Source: Adiantum capillus-veneris (Eukaryota; Streptophyta; Polypodiopsida; Polypodiales; Pteridaceae). Taken from it: a DNA stretch of 64,000 nucleotides. Under the pieces are notes generated by a model. The model was not told the DNA's origin, searched no databases, and saw only the letters and a program-made list of their open reading frames with translations. Within the stretch, counting starts at the first letter, position 1, and every line of letters begins with the position of its first letter. This document shows, piece after piece, positions 33,448 to 43,679 of the stretch. The DNA lies in the NCBI GenBank assembly GCA_014529385.2, contig CM043960.1:124475543-124539542 (forward strand), in the 5' to 3' direction. The translations under genes and the position numbers were made by a program.

Positions 33448-34949
33448 CGAAGAGCATGCAAGTGGAGATGGACTCACTACATCGCAACCAAACATGGGAG
33501 TTGGTTGAGTTGCCTAAAGGTAAGCGGGAACTTCAAAACAAATGGGTGTACAAGCTAAAGGAAGAAGAAGGTGGGAAGAAAAGGTACAAGTCTAGGCTTG
33601 TGGTAAAAGGTTTTTCTCAAAAGAAAGGTATTGACTTCAATGAAATATTTTCTCCTGTTGTAAAAATGAACTCAATTAGGCTTGTCTTAAGCCTTGTGGC
33701 TGCTCATGATCTAAATCTCGAGCAAATGGATGTAAATACGGCATTCCCTCACGGTGACTTAGAGGAGGAAATCTACATGCTTCAAGCAAAGGGGTATGAA
33801 GTAAAAGGTAAGGAGAAAATGGTTTGCAGATTAAAGAAGAGCTTGTATGGTTTAAAGCAAGCATCAAGACAATGGTACTTGAAGTTTGATCGATGGATGT
33901 TGGATCATGGATTAAGAAGATGAAACTCGGATCACTGCGTCTACACGGAGAATTTGGGAGATGGGAAATTCATCATCCTAATGTTGTATGTTGATGACAT
34001 GATGATTGCAAGTGCTAACATGCAAGACATGAAAGACCTAAAAGAGGAGCTGTCCAAATCTTTTTCAATGAAAGATTTAGGTGCTGCAAAGAGGATACTT
34101 GGTATGAAAATATCAAGGGACAGGACGAAGAAGACAATAAATCTATCTCAAGAAGATTACATCAAGAAGGTACTAGAAAGGTTTGCAATGCAAAATGCAA
34201 AACCAGTTTCTACACCTTTGGCTGGTCATTTTAAACTAACGAAGGATATGTGTCCAAAGACACAAGAGGAGATAGCCTATATGTCTAAAGTTCCATATGC
34301 TGCAGCGGTAGGTTCTCTAATGTATGCTATGGTCTGGACAAGGCCAGACATTGCACATGCAGTGGGAGTTGTGAGTAGGTTCATGGACAACCCAGGTAAA
34401 GAGCATTGGCAAGCTGTGAAGTGGATACTTAGGTATCTAAAAGGGACAACAACAAATGCTTTGTATTTTGGAGGAACTGATATTTTTCTAGAAGGGTATG
34501 CTGATGCAAATATGGCAGGTGACAAAGATACTCGATGGAGCACTACTGGCTATGTGTTCACGGTTGGAGGCACAGCAGTAAGCTGGGCTTCAAAGCTGCA
34601 GAAAGTGGTTTCACTTTCTACCACGAAAGCAGAGTATGTAGCAATGACGGAGGCAAGCAAAGAAATTCTGTGGCTTCACAGATTCTTAGAAGAGCTTGGA
34701 TTCAAACAAGACAATTGTGTCTTGTACAGTGATAGCCAAAGCGCTATCCATCTTGCGAAGAACTCAGCCTTTCATTCAAGGACAAAGCACATTGAGGTGA
34801 GATATCACTTCATACACACTCTTTTGGAAGAGGGACAGCTAAAGCTAGGAAAGGTGCATACAAGTGAAAATCCTGCAGACATGTTTACAAAGGTGGTCAA
34901 CAAGGAGAAGTTGAGCTTTTGCTCATCTTCAATCAGCATTCAAGGATAA
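33444..34949 (+). pseudogene. Copia C reverse transcriptase and RNase H
   Basis: 33444-33923 covers RT blocks WELVELPKGKRELQNKWVYK, GFSQKKGIDFNEIFSPVVKM and MDVNTAFPHGDLEEEIYMLQ to [23 protein letters not shown] at 33921 breaks the frame; 33954-34949 continues with the catalytic ILMLYVDDMMIAS, MKDLGAAKRILGMKI and the full RNase H ([47 protein letters not shown]). In STTKAEY the usual catalytic Glu of TEAEY is shifted: TKAEY keeps the following Glu, so activity is uncertain. The YVDD block is the one missing from copies A and B. Confidence 0.92.
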
Positions 34950-35009
34950 GAAGCCAGAATGGAAAGCAGTCACAGGTTTGGTTTGGAGATCAGTCTCCAA
35001 GTGGGAGAT

Positions 35010-35761
35010 TGTTAAGTATGGAGCCTGATTTACCCTTGTAATTCTCTGTGGTAAAGGCGCACATTTGTAAGGCCTCCATTATGAGGAGAAGCCATCGTGC
35101 GTGAAGGAAAATCACTCACCGAAAACCAAAATTTTCACGGACAAGAATCAGGGGAAACTTTAAAGGCCTCGGGGGCGGAGGCCCCCGAGACTTTTTTTTT
35201 CATCGGAATATTCTTTTTCGCCAGAATATTATGGCCGGACGGCGGCCGGAAAGTGGTCGGAAAACAACATGTCAATTGGCCAGTGGCCGGTAGTCAATGG
35301 CCGATGGCCGGTGGCCGAATTCAAAAGCGGACTTGTCTTCTCAAGGGCGGCCACACATGGGCGGATTGGAGGGTCAGATTTGGACTTATTCGCACAAGGG
35401 CGGCTACACATGGCTGTCTCTCATAAGAGAGGGCAGCCCTTTTGGCCTATAAAAGGAGGCCATTTCTACACACATTTCATAGTGTGAAGTTGATGCAACA
35501 AGGTGAGTGTGAGGTGGTGAGAGTGAAGGAAGGCGGGAGCTCCATTAAGGGTATAATCCCTTTGTAAACTACTTCTTGTTTTGAAGTACTAAAGCCATTG
35601 AGTGGCTGCTTTCCCGTGGACGTAGCCCACATTGGGTGAACCACGTATATCGTGTGTACTCTCTCTCTCTCTCTACTCTATAATCTCGTGTATATAAATC
35701 TGTCTCTCTCCATTAAGTAATCTACTCAATTATCTATTTAGATACGTCTTATTTCCTAACA
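35010..35761 (+). repeat. 3' LTR of copia C
   Basis: 752 bp, partner of 30176-30997, with TATA box 35448-35454 and (CT)8 at 35659-35674. The purine tract CCAAGTGGGAGAT ends at 35009, directly before TGTTAAG. Confidence 0.95.
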
Positions 35762-35766
35762 GTATT

Positions 35767-36300
35767 TGTGGCATTTTTTCTGGATTCTCTTGCAATATGT
35801 GTACCCCTTTAGAAGATGGCCCATCAAGTTCATGGTTTTCAATGGACTGAAGAGGCACAAGAAGCTTTTGGTAGGGTGAAGGAGATTTTGTGTCAGTCGG
35901 TGATGGTGTGTCCTGCAAACCGTGAGGATGATTTCTATATTGCTATGATTGTGGGTATTGTGGCCATTGGAACGGTGTTGTTGCAAAAAGTAGGCAAGAG
36001 CTATAAGCATGTCTACGTTGAGAGTAGGGTGATAAGTCATGGGGAGATGACCTACACTGAAGCAGAACAATGGGTGACGACTTCATTCTTCAGATACATG
36101 AAATTTAGAGTGCATTTGATTGTTCACAAAAAATATTGTGTTGATGCCTAACAATCTACTACCTAAAGTAGTGCTGCATTTGAAGCCCGAAAAGCGTATT
36201 ATGAAGTGGGTGCTGGAGCTGCAAAAATTTGAATTTGAGTTCCAGATCGACCATACTAGCAGGTCTCACTTGGCGGACATTTTGGTCAATAGGGGTGCGG
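35767..36300 (+). pseudogene. Tat element E first RNase H
   Basis: Continues the RT after the copia C insertion. HQVHGFQWTEEAQEAFGRVK (from 35820) and YKHVYVESRVISHGEMTYTE mark the gypsy RNase H; the frame 36120-36443 supplies KPEKRIMKWVLELQKFEFEF and SHLADILVNRG, the usual C-terminal block (normally ...ADALSR). At least one frameshift lies near 36130. Confidence 0.8.
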
Positions 36301-36808
36301 ACCTACCAGTGTATCCAAGAGTAGTACGAGATGAAGCTGGAGAGGAGCATGATCTGAAAGATGCTTTTGTGATGTGGTTTGATGGAGCCTATAGGAGAGT
36401 GGTGCAAAAAGCACGAGGCGGGGTGGTGATCCAGGATCCATAGGATAAAGTTATTTTTTCCAAAGAATATAATCTTGAAGTTATCTACAAAACAATGAGG
36501 CAGAGTACCTGGCCCTTCATTTGGGGCTGAAGCAATGTGTAGAGTTTGGCATTTCTAGGTTAATAGTGAAAGGTGATGCTCTACTAGTCATCAACAAGCA
36601 ATTTTTAGGCCACTGGTAGGTGAAGAGGGATTCCCTTAAGCATTGTCTTTTTTCCATCAAAAAGTTGTTAAAGTTCTTTGAAGCCATACAGTTCAAATAT
36701 GTCAAAAGAGAGCAAAACCAAGAAGCAGATCAGCCTGCCCCCTATGCAAATAGAGAGACCTTGAAGGAGGTAGATGACCTTTTGAACACAAGGAAGTGTC
36801 CGGCATAG
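36301..36808 (+). pseudogene. Tat element E second (archaeal-type) RNase H
   Basis: A second RNase H follows the first. FVMWFDGAYRRVVQKARGGV at about 36370 is the first strand with catalytic Asp; a frame near 36497-36545 reads NEAEYLALHLGLKQCVEFG with the Glu; LIVKGDALLVINKQFLG at 36560 has the next Asp; and KREQNQEADQPA at 36705 has the last. The four acidic residues of the DEDD set are all present but in different frames. A duplicated RNase H of this kind is known from plant Tat/Ogre gypsy elements, which supports the lineage call. Confidence 0.75.
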
Positions 36809-36811
36809 AAT

Positions 36812-37990
36812 TTGTCCAAGCTACATAAGGGAAGGACTGTGCAGAAAACACACAAATTTACCTTGATAGGCGAGGATCTGATGGCATATGGCCGAGATGG
36901 AGTGTTGAGAAGGGTGCTTTACAAGGAGGAGATTGGCCTAGTTTTGGAGCAATTTCATGAAGAGAGTGGATGCCAGGGTAAAGATCATGAACTATTTTGG
37001 ATTCTTAGAGAGTTTTCTTGTGGCATTCTATTGTTTGAGATGTGCACTATTCGTGCTAGACCTATCACAAGTGTGAGACCATGGGTGAAAGACGACTACT
37101 AACCGAGTCACAGGGGGCTATCAAAGCCCAAATTGCTTTTGTGAAATGGGGTTTGGATGCCATTAGTCCACTCCCTAAGTCCACAAGCAGTGAAAAGTAC
37201 ATTTTAGTAGCCATTGACTACCTTACCATGTGGGTCCATGCCAAGGAAGTCAAAGAGATAAATGCTCATACAGTGGCCCAATTTGTCTTTGATTGTATAT
37301 GCTGCCATTTTGGAGTGCCTTGGGTGCTCATTTTTTATAGAGACTAGGGCTTTAGAAGCAAACTAATGCATGCATTGGTTGCGAAGTTGGGCATTCAACA
37401 TCGGTTTTCGTCACCCCACCATCCCCAATGCAATGATCTAGTGGAGAGTGTCAATGGGCAGATCATCAAGATGCTAACAAAGTATGTGTACAAGCGTGAA
37501 ATAAAATGGGAGACTAATCTTGAGAAGTGTCTATGGGTGTAAAAGACATTCTACAAGGTGGCCACAAATTTCACACCATTTAAGGTGGTTTATGGCAAAG
37601 AAGCAGTGCTACCAATGCATGCACAGTTGGGAGCTTTAAAGGGTATGTGGTGAGTCAATGCCACTCAGAAAAGTGTTTTGTAGGATTGGATAGATAGACT
37701 TGAAGCCTTACAGATGAAAATAGAGGCAACATTGGACTATCATGTGAAGCAGTGGAAAAAGCGTGTCGCGAAGTTCAATCAAGGCTTGCCAGGTAAGGGG
37801 ATACAAAAGAGCAACTTGGTGATGAAGTATGAAAGTTAACTTGATTTTAATTTCTAGAAGAAGTTCAAAAATAAGTGGACAAGGTGTATAAAGCTTTTTG
37901 GAATGGGACCTATCAATTGATGCGGGCGAATGGCAAATTTTTTAGGCACAAGGTGAATGGTGTGTGGCTTAAGCTATACTTTGATAGAGG
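36812..37990 (+). pseudogene. Tat element E integrase
   Basis: Starts with a weakened zinc-binding domain (VLEQFHEESGCQGKDHELFW). The core follows in 37081-37347: KWGLDAISPLPKSTSSEKYI with the first Asp, LVAIDYLTMWVHAKEV, and FGVPWVLIFYRD with the second Asp. Later frames read NGQIIKMLTKYVYKREIKW and FTPFKVVYGKEAVLPM (37480-37620). The sequence runs out shortly before the 3' LTR. In-frame stops near 37347 and 37541 show it is inactive. Confidence 0.8.
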
Positions 37991-38046
37991 GTTAGTGCTA
38001 ATCCAATAAGTCTATTTTGGTTGAACATGAATGTTGAACAAGGGAG

Positions 38047-38924
38047 TTGGGCAAAGATGGTCATTTCTAGAGGCATGGCTCTACATGTTGACATGTGCAA
38101 GCTAGGATGTTATAAACGGGTTGATGGCTCCAAGTGTCAAAAGTGCCACAAATATGTGGCATAATGTTGTGTTTGGGTTGCTTTCCAAGATTTTCCAGAT
38201 GGCTCCTCAAACAGAGCTACAGAGGGAAAGTTATGGCAGTTAGAAAGTGGAATGGTTTGCAAATACCCAACGGGTTGCACAAGTAAAAATGGATGGACAG
38301 GGTAGATGTAAGTAGATAGACTCAAAGAGATTGAATTATGGTGCACACCAGTCTTTTTGAATCATGGATCGGAGCTCGAATGGGCAAGTTATGGTTAGAT
38401 GAAGTTTTCAAGGGGGGCAGTTCTGTTGTGTTTTGACTGTATTGGTAGGCATGCCAATAGGGATGCTTTTGGCCTTGCCAAGGATTCAAAGGGAAGTATG
38501 TAGTGTGGGGAGTCAGCCAAAATTGACGGCTCATGGATCAAAGTCTTGATTGGCAAGATACACCAAGTTCAAGTTGGCAGCAAAAGGGGATCATGTGTTT
38601 TTTCCCTTTTTTTTTGGCGTGCCATTCAAGGCCACAAGGGAAAAGAAATGTGGTAGGATCCAAGAGGATTGAGTTCAAAAACATGGGCTATTAATGTGTT
38701 TTTATAGAAAGTCAACTAGATCATGGGGTAGTAAATGGGGAGGGATCAAATGTGGTGCAAGGGAGAGATTTTGTTTGAAAAAATTGTGAAGAAATTTTGA
38801 GGTGTTTTGGTAGGCAATGCATCGGGTGCTACCATGTGGCACTAGAGAAGATCCCACATGGGGAAACCAAACCATGGAGTGGGGGGTATATATATTAAAA
38901 ACCCGCCGCTCCATTAGACACAAG

Positions 38925-39021
<97 letters not shown>

Positions 39022-39925
39022 CCTTAGTGTTGGCTATGGCACGCTGCGTGACGACCCAGTGGGTGTTGCATGTGGTGTTGTTGTTGGAAGCTTCTGGCAC
39101 TCACAGGTGATGCCTAGCGGCGCTCAGTGTTTGGTGGTAGAGCTGGTGAATCCTGTGGGGCATGTACATATGGAGGGGTGCCCACATGACCCCCTCCATT
39201 TTATTAAGGACAAAGGTTCTCAATGTGGGGGGAGCAATAGCGTCGGCCATTTTCGGCTTGGCATTGAAGGCCTATATAGAGTGCTTGGAGCACGAGAGGT
39301 CACCACCCTTAAAATTTCTAAATGGGGCAAGCAAGTGAACCAATCGGGTGCGAAACTATGTAATGCACCTCCATAAGAGGCCTTAAAAAACGTTTTTTGG
39401 GGGGTTTTGGAGAAGAGGAGAGACCAAGAGAGAGTCCTTGACAGAAGGGTGTACCTGTCAAGCTACATGTGTGGTGCTTGTGAAGGCGAGAGTGTGTATT
39501 GTTGTCGGAGTTGGCCCTATCTAGGCTGCATGAATATTTGTAAGTGTTTTTTATCAAGATTAGGCCCGTCTTGCCCCATTTGGGTGTCAATTTCCCCTTC
39601 CCCCCTCTCTTTCCCCTACTCTCATCTTATCTCGCGGTGTTGGCTATGGAGGTGTGTGCCCCACAAATCAGCGGTGTTTGTGTGTAGTGAGAGTGAGTGA
39701 GAGGTGTTGTGTGAGTTGGTGGTGCGAAAGTGAACCGTAATGGTGTGTGTGGGGTGGGATGATCTTGACGGTGGTGTGTGTATTGGGAAGTGTGCAAGTG
39801 AGGCCCTGCTAGTGTGAATTGTCTTTTTGAAGGTGTTTTTTAGAGGACAATGTTGATGTGAATACCCTGAGCTATATAGGGGTAGCTGTGTGTGTTTCAA
39901 GTGTGTTCCCCATTCTCCCTCTTCA
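38047..39925 (+). repeat. 3' LTR of Tat element E
   Basis: About 1,880 bp. The purine-rich AACAAGGGAG lies just to its left. It has TATATATATTAAAA near 38886 and a (GA)46 tract at 38926-39018, longer than the (GA)28 of the 5' LTR. It ends CCCTCTTCA at 39925, after which the copia D RT frame resumes. Confidence 0.8.
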
Positions 39926-40473
39926 ATGTTGCAAGACCTTATGAATATACTCTTCCTATGATAGTTCAAGTATTCACGCTTACAATCTCTCTAGATACGC
40001 ATACTAAGAAAGTGATGTGCATTGTCTGAATCTTTCATGAAAATTGTTGTCTTAAGGTGTCTTTGAGAAGTGCAATCTTATCTTTTGACTTCCCTGTTAA
40101 AAGCTTATCATCCACGTACAAGATTAGAATGATGAGGGAACCATCTTTCAACCTCCTTGTGTATAAGCATTGATCCTCTTGGCTTTGTGCATAACCTTGG
40201 GATTGAATGTACTTATCAAACTTGATGTACCACTACTTTGAGCCTTGCTTTAGTCCATACAAAGCTTTCTTGAGTCTACATACCAGTTCTCGCCTGGTTG
40301 TTTTTTCAAGCTTTATCTCAAAAAAAAATTGGTTGCATCATGTAGACACCTTCTTCAAGATCCCTGTGAAGAAATGCCGTCTTCACATCCATTTGGACCA
40401 ATTACATGTCGTCTATGGCTACTAGAGCAAGCACAAGATGTAGTGTAGTCATCTTGACCACTGGAGAAAAGAT
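39926..40473 (-). pseudogene. Copia D reverse transcriptase
   Basis: Minus-strand RT from SPVVKMTTLHLVLALVA (near 40470) through QMDVKTAFLHRDLEEG, CRLKKALYGLKQGSK and the catalytic LIILILYVDDKLL near 40110, to EEYIHKVLQH at its left end (39926). The next residues of this block (FNMQGGKALS) are found at 25331 on the other side of the Tat element. There are stops in the frame. The right end is cut at 40473 by an LTR-like segment. Confidence 0.82.
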
Positions 40474-40717
40474 TGTTATGTTTAATGGCATCACTAACTC
40501 CTACTAACCCTAAGTGTACAGCTATACACTTGTGTGGGCCACTAACACTAAGTACAATGTGTATTGTGCCTTACTAGATAAGATACAGAGAAAGAAAGGG
40601 GACACACAGTACGTTGGCTCTCCCCCTTCAACATGTGTGTGTGTGGCTATGGTGGTGTGTGTGTGAGTGTGTGCGTGCGTATTCCTCTTCCGTTGTGCTC
40701 CCAGCTCCTCCCCTTCA
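40474..40717 (+). repeat. Copia-type LTR (plus strand), isolated
   Basis: 244 bp that starts TGTTATGTTTAATGG and ends CCCCTTCA, followed after two bases by a tRNA-Met primer site. It contains TGTGTG-rich sequence (40635-40680). No second copy of this LTR is in the window. It interrupts copia D between RT and gag. Confidence 0.7.
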
Positions 40718-40719
40718 TC

Positions 40720-40731
40720 TGGTATCAGAGC
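40720..40731 (+). other. Primer-binding site, initiator tRNA-Met
   Basis: TGGTATCAGAGC followed by TTGG, two bases after the LTR end at 40717. It supports the call of a 5' LTR on the plus strand, although no plus-strand gag follows. Confidence 0.85.
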
Positions 40732-40882
40732 TTGGCAACTGTGCTCCCACTCCTCCCCACATTGTTGAGATAGGCATGTCCTTCTTCTGCAACTTTGGAT
40801 CATGCAAAGCTGAAAATTTCAGCTTTTCACCTCATTCGACGGCTTCGGCTTCGCTTCAAAATCTCTTCCCGACCTTGGAGAT

Positions 40883-41628
40883 TCACAGATTAGTCCACCT
40901 CGCTTTGGATGGCAACTGCTCATCTCTGATGTCCTTGGAGAAGTGTCCAAGCTTACCACACTCATAACACTTCTTGTTATTTAATCTAGGTGATGATGAT
41001 GACGCCCTAGATGATGATGTAAAATAAGCTCCTCCCACTGATTCAGATTTCTTCTTATTTTTCTTTTCTTCTTCATGGATTGCCCCTGTAACATATTGTA
41101 GAGAAGGTATGGGTTCTTTTTGCTCTAAGACTGTGACTGTGTTGTCAAAACTTTCAGGTAGAGCACTTAGGAGCACAGTGACTTGATCTTCTTCTGGGAC
41201 TTCATATTGAATGTAAGCGAGCTACGTGATTATGCTCATTAGTCTGTTAGCGAGGCTTGAAATATCCTCCTCTTGAATCATAATAAGTTTATAAAGATTT
41301 TTCTTTAAGCTAATCTTACTTTGCTTTTGTTTAGCACCAAAGTTATGCTCCAGAGTATCCCAAGCTTGGATTGCAGTGGTGCAACTATGTGTAAAGTGCA
41401 CATAATTATCGTGGAGTGTGTGATAATTATGCCGAGTGCTTGTTCATCTTTAGCTTGTGCTTGTGTGATTTGGGCCCTAGTGAGAGTGCCTTCAGTAGAA
41501 GTGGATGGTTCGCTTACTCTCGGTTTTACAATAGACCATAAATGCTTTTTCATAAGGTATCCACGTAGCTTTGTCTGCCATGTATGGAAACCGTCCCCAT
41601 TGAATTTTTCAATACCTTTTTCTTCCAT
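40883..41628 (-). pseudogene. Copia gag remnant (possibly copia D)
   Basis: Minus-strand gag. 41628-41305 is the N-terminus: MEEKGIEKFNGDGFHTWQTK then LRGYLMKKHLWSIV, with the typical FNG..F..W. 41176-40883 is the C-terminus: MLLSALPESFDNTVTVLEQK, a Lys/Ser-rich tract and the knuckle CYECGKLGHFSKDI, whose last Cys is replaced by Ile. The intervening part is frameshifted. Its order and strand fit copia D, with protease and integrase lost and the LTR-like segment at 40474 in their place; this assignment is inference. Confidence 0.75.
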
Positions 41629-41842
41629 GTTGCAAAATGGTTATACACACAGACGGAATTGGTCTTACCAATAGAGAGACTCTCTCTATGGCAGTGTCTT
41701 GCCCTATACACAATGATCAAAAGCCAAAATTGCGAAGTCACTCTTCACGTGCGTGAAGCCCACTTGAGTATCAGATCTCTTTCGTTGTGCTCCCATTTGA
41801 TGGCCAATGTGGGAGACCATAAGAATGGAATAGAACCACTCT
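41629..41842. other. Spacer between copia remnants
   Basis: About 210 bp between the gag start at 41628 and the RNase H end of copia G. It would be the leader of the former and the 3' untranslated part of the latter; no LTR ends are recognisable. Confidence 0.35.
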
Positions 41843-42562
41843 TCACACAATGCCCACCATCAACCCACGATAGTGTTGAAACTGAAGGCTGGAAAGACTT
41901 TTAGTGAGTGCATCCGCTATGTTCTCTGACATAGGAATCTTCACTAAATCAAGGCTCTTGTTTGCGAGGCATTCACGAGTGAAGTGATAACACACATCAA
42001 TGTGTTTCATTCTGGAATGAAACACTGGATTGTTAGCCAAGGCAATAGCACTTTGACTGTCACAATGAAGAACTGGTGTACACTGCTCCAATCCAAGATC
42101 TTTCACCAAGCGAGCAAGCCAAATAGCTTCTTTGCATGCCTCACTCAATGCAACATACTCTACCTCTGTGGTAGAAATGGATGTACAATCTTGAAGAATA
42201 GATCTCCAAGAAATAGCAAAACCAGCAAATGTGTAAATCCAACCTGTTGTTGATTTACAACCATCAACACAACCTACATAATCACTGTCTACGAATCCCT
42301 GAATGGATGACTCTCCACGACCATAGCATAACTGTCTATCTGCAGTGCCACTCAAGTATATGAGAATCGACTTGACAGCATCCCAATGCTTTTTACCAGG
42401 GTTAGACATAAATCTGATGACAACTCCCACTGCATGTGCAATGTCAGGTCTTGTAGCCACCATGACATACATGAGACTACCACAAGCTGAAGCATAAGGA
42501 ACCTTAGCCATCGCAGCTTTTTGCTCGACAGATTTGGGACAATCGTTCCTGCTAAGTTTCAA
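41843..42562 (-). pseudogene. Copia G RNase H
   Basis: 239 open codons on the minus strand with all RNase H blocks: VPYASACGSLMYVMVATRPD, HWDAVKSILIYLSGTADRQL, QGFVDSDYVGCVDGCKSTTG, STTEVEYVALSEACKEAIWL, LHCDSQSAIALANNPVFHSR and MSENIADALTKSL. The catalytic Asp (DSDY), Glu (VEY) and Asp (CDSQ) are all present. This domain is uninterrupted, unlike the rest of the element. It belongs to a different copia family from A-C, as its spacing words differ. Confidence 0.9.
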
Positions 42563-42599
42563 ATATCAAGGCAACGGAGTAATCAAGGCCTTCCCCTTA

Positions 42600-43234
42600 T
42601 GCATGTTGAAACGATCAAGAACCTTGTGCACATACTCTTTTTGAGACAGGTACAACAACCTCTTTCCTCTTCTTACGGTCACGAGTAATGCGCATACCCA
42701 AATTGTGATTGGCTTCACCCAAATCTTTCATGCCAAATTGACTTTTCGGCTTGATTTTCAAGTCAGCAATGTCCTTCTTGGAATGACCAGCTATAAGCAT
42801 GTCATCTACATAAAGGATAAGCATAATAAGCTGTCCATTTGGTTGTCTTTTCACGTAAAGACATGGATCCTCATTACTGCACTTATAGCCTAGGGAACGC
42901 ATAAATGCATCAAACTTTTGATACCATTGTCTCGATGATTGCTTCAAGCCATAGAGACTTTTCAGAAGCTTACATACCAAATGTTCCTTGCCCTTTAGCA
43001 CAAACCCTTCAGGTTGCTGCATATAGATCTCTTCCTTGAGATCACCATGTAAGAAAGCTGTAATGACATCCATTTGATCAAGATCCATGTCTTCAGTGGC
43101 AACCAAAGCAAGCAACATTCTCAGTGTGGTCATCTTGACCACTGGAGAAAAGATTTCTTGGAAATTGACACCATATTCTTGCTTGAAACCTTTGGCCACT
43201 AAACAAGCTTTGTAATTGTCAATCTTCTTCTTGT
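42600..43234 (-). pseudogene. Copia G reverse transcriptase
   Basis: Minus-strand RT: NYKACLVAKGFKQEYGVNFQ, EIFSPVVKMTTLRMLLALVA, LDQMDVITAFLHGDLKEEIY, LLKSLYGLKQSSRQWYQKF and catalytic LIMLILYVDDMLIAG, then FGMKDLGEANHNLGMRI. Its open frame begins upstream in an LTR-like segment (43235-43444), where the first blocks of RT should be. So the N-terminal part of RT is missing and the frame is chimeric. Confidence 0.88.
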
Positions 43235-43444
43235 TGTTGGAGATCAGCGGTGCGGGAGCGAAGACAAGAGACACAAGAGAGGGAAGGGAAGAGAGCACAC
43301 ACGATGTGGGTGGAGCTTCACTCTGTGTCAATTATGTGTGAGTGAGCCCCTTATTCATATGTATATAAAGAATAGGTATGAACACATGTGGGCGATCGGA
43401 CACAAACTGGTCCCCGAGTGTAGGCACACTGCCTTTACCCAACA
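43235..43444 (-). repeat. LTR-like segment inside copia G
   Basis: 210 bp that on the minus strand runs TGTTGGGTAAAGGC...GATCTCCAACA, with TTTATATACATATG as TATA box near 43357-43368 and a purine-rich R/U5-like part. TG/CA ends and size fit a short copia LTR. The flanks (CTTGT and AAGAT) do not match, so a clean solo LTR is not proven. Confidence 0.5.
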
Positions 43445-43679
43445 AAGATCTCATAGCAAGTGGGTTCACCACAGTCAATGACTAACAAATAGTCCAAACC
43501 TGGCTGAAAATGTTCAGGTCCATGAGATACATGAGTAGACCTTCTAAGTGCCTAACTGCTAGATTTTGCTCTCTTTGAAGCAACATTTTTTTGGTGGAAG
43601 GTACATCACTATCACATCCCAACATTCTATGTAATTGGTGGCGAGGCAACATCCTCAAACCTTACTTTGTGATATTCAA

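Larger units (their letters stand above)
30176..35761 (+). mobile_element. Complete Ty1/copia element C
   Basis: 5,586 bp: 5' LTR 30176-30997, primer site 31000-31011, gag 31071-31502, zinc knuckle and protease 31594-32427, integrase 32551-33447, RT 33444-33923, RT/RNase H 33954-34949, purine tract about 34995-35009 and 3' LTR 35010-35761. The perfect 5-bp target duplication GTATT lies at 30171-30175 and 35762-35766. It is of the same family as copia A and B but keeps the RT YVDD block. Few lesions break it (about five stops or frameshifts), so it is a fairly young insertion. Confidence 0.95.
25332..39925 (+). mobile_element. Tat-lineage Ty3/gypsy element E, containing copia C
   Basis: Plus-strand gypsy element inserted in copia D. 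LTRs are about 25332-27270 and 38047-39925 and are strongly diverged, so the element is old. Between them lie a degenerate zinc knuckle, protease, RT, a first RNase H, a second RNase H of the archaeal type, and integrase; the order and the second RNase H are typical of the plant Tat clade. Copia C (30176-35761) interrupts the RT-RNase H connection; without it the element is about 9 kb. The left border is placed where the copia D frame stops and where similarity to the right LTR begins; no clean target duplication survives. Confidence 0.85.

Noticed and set aside
40469-43449. AAGAT directly before the LTR at 40474 and directly after the LTR-like end at 43444, as a target duplication of one element
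   Set aside because: The two LTR-like sequences are unrelated and in opposite orientation, and the copia D frame does not resume at 43445. The 5-bp match is probably chance.
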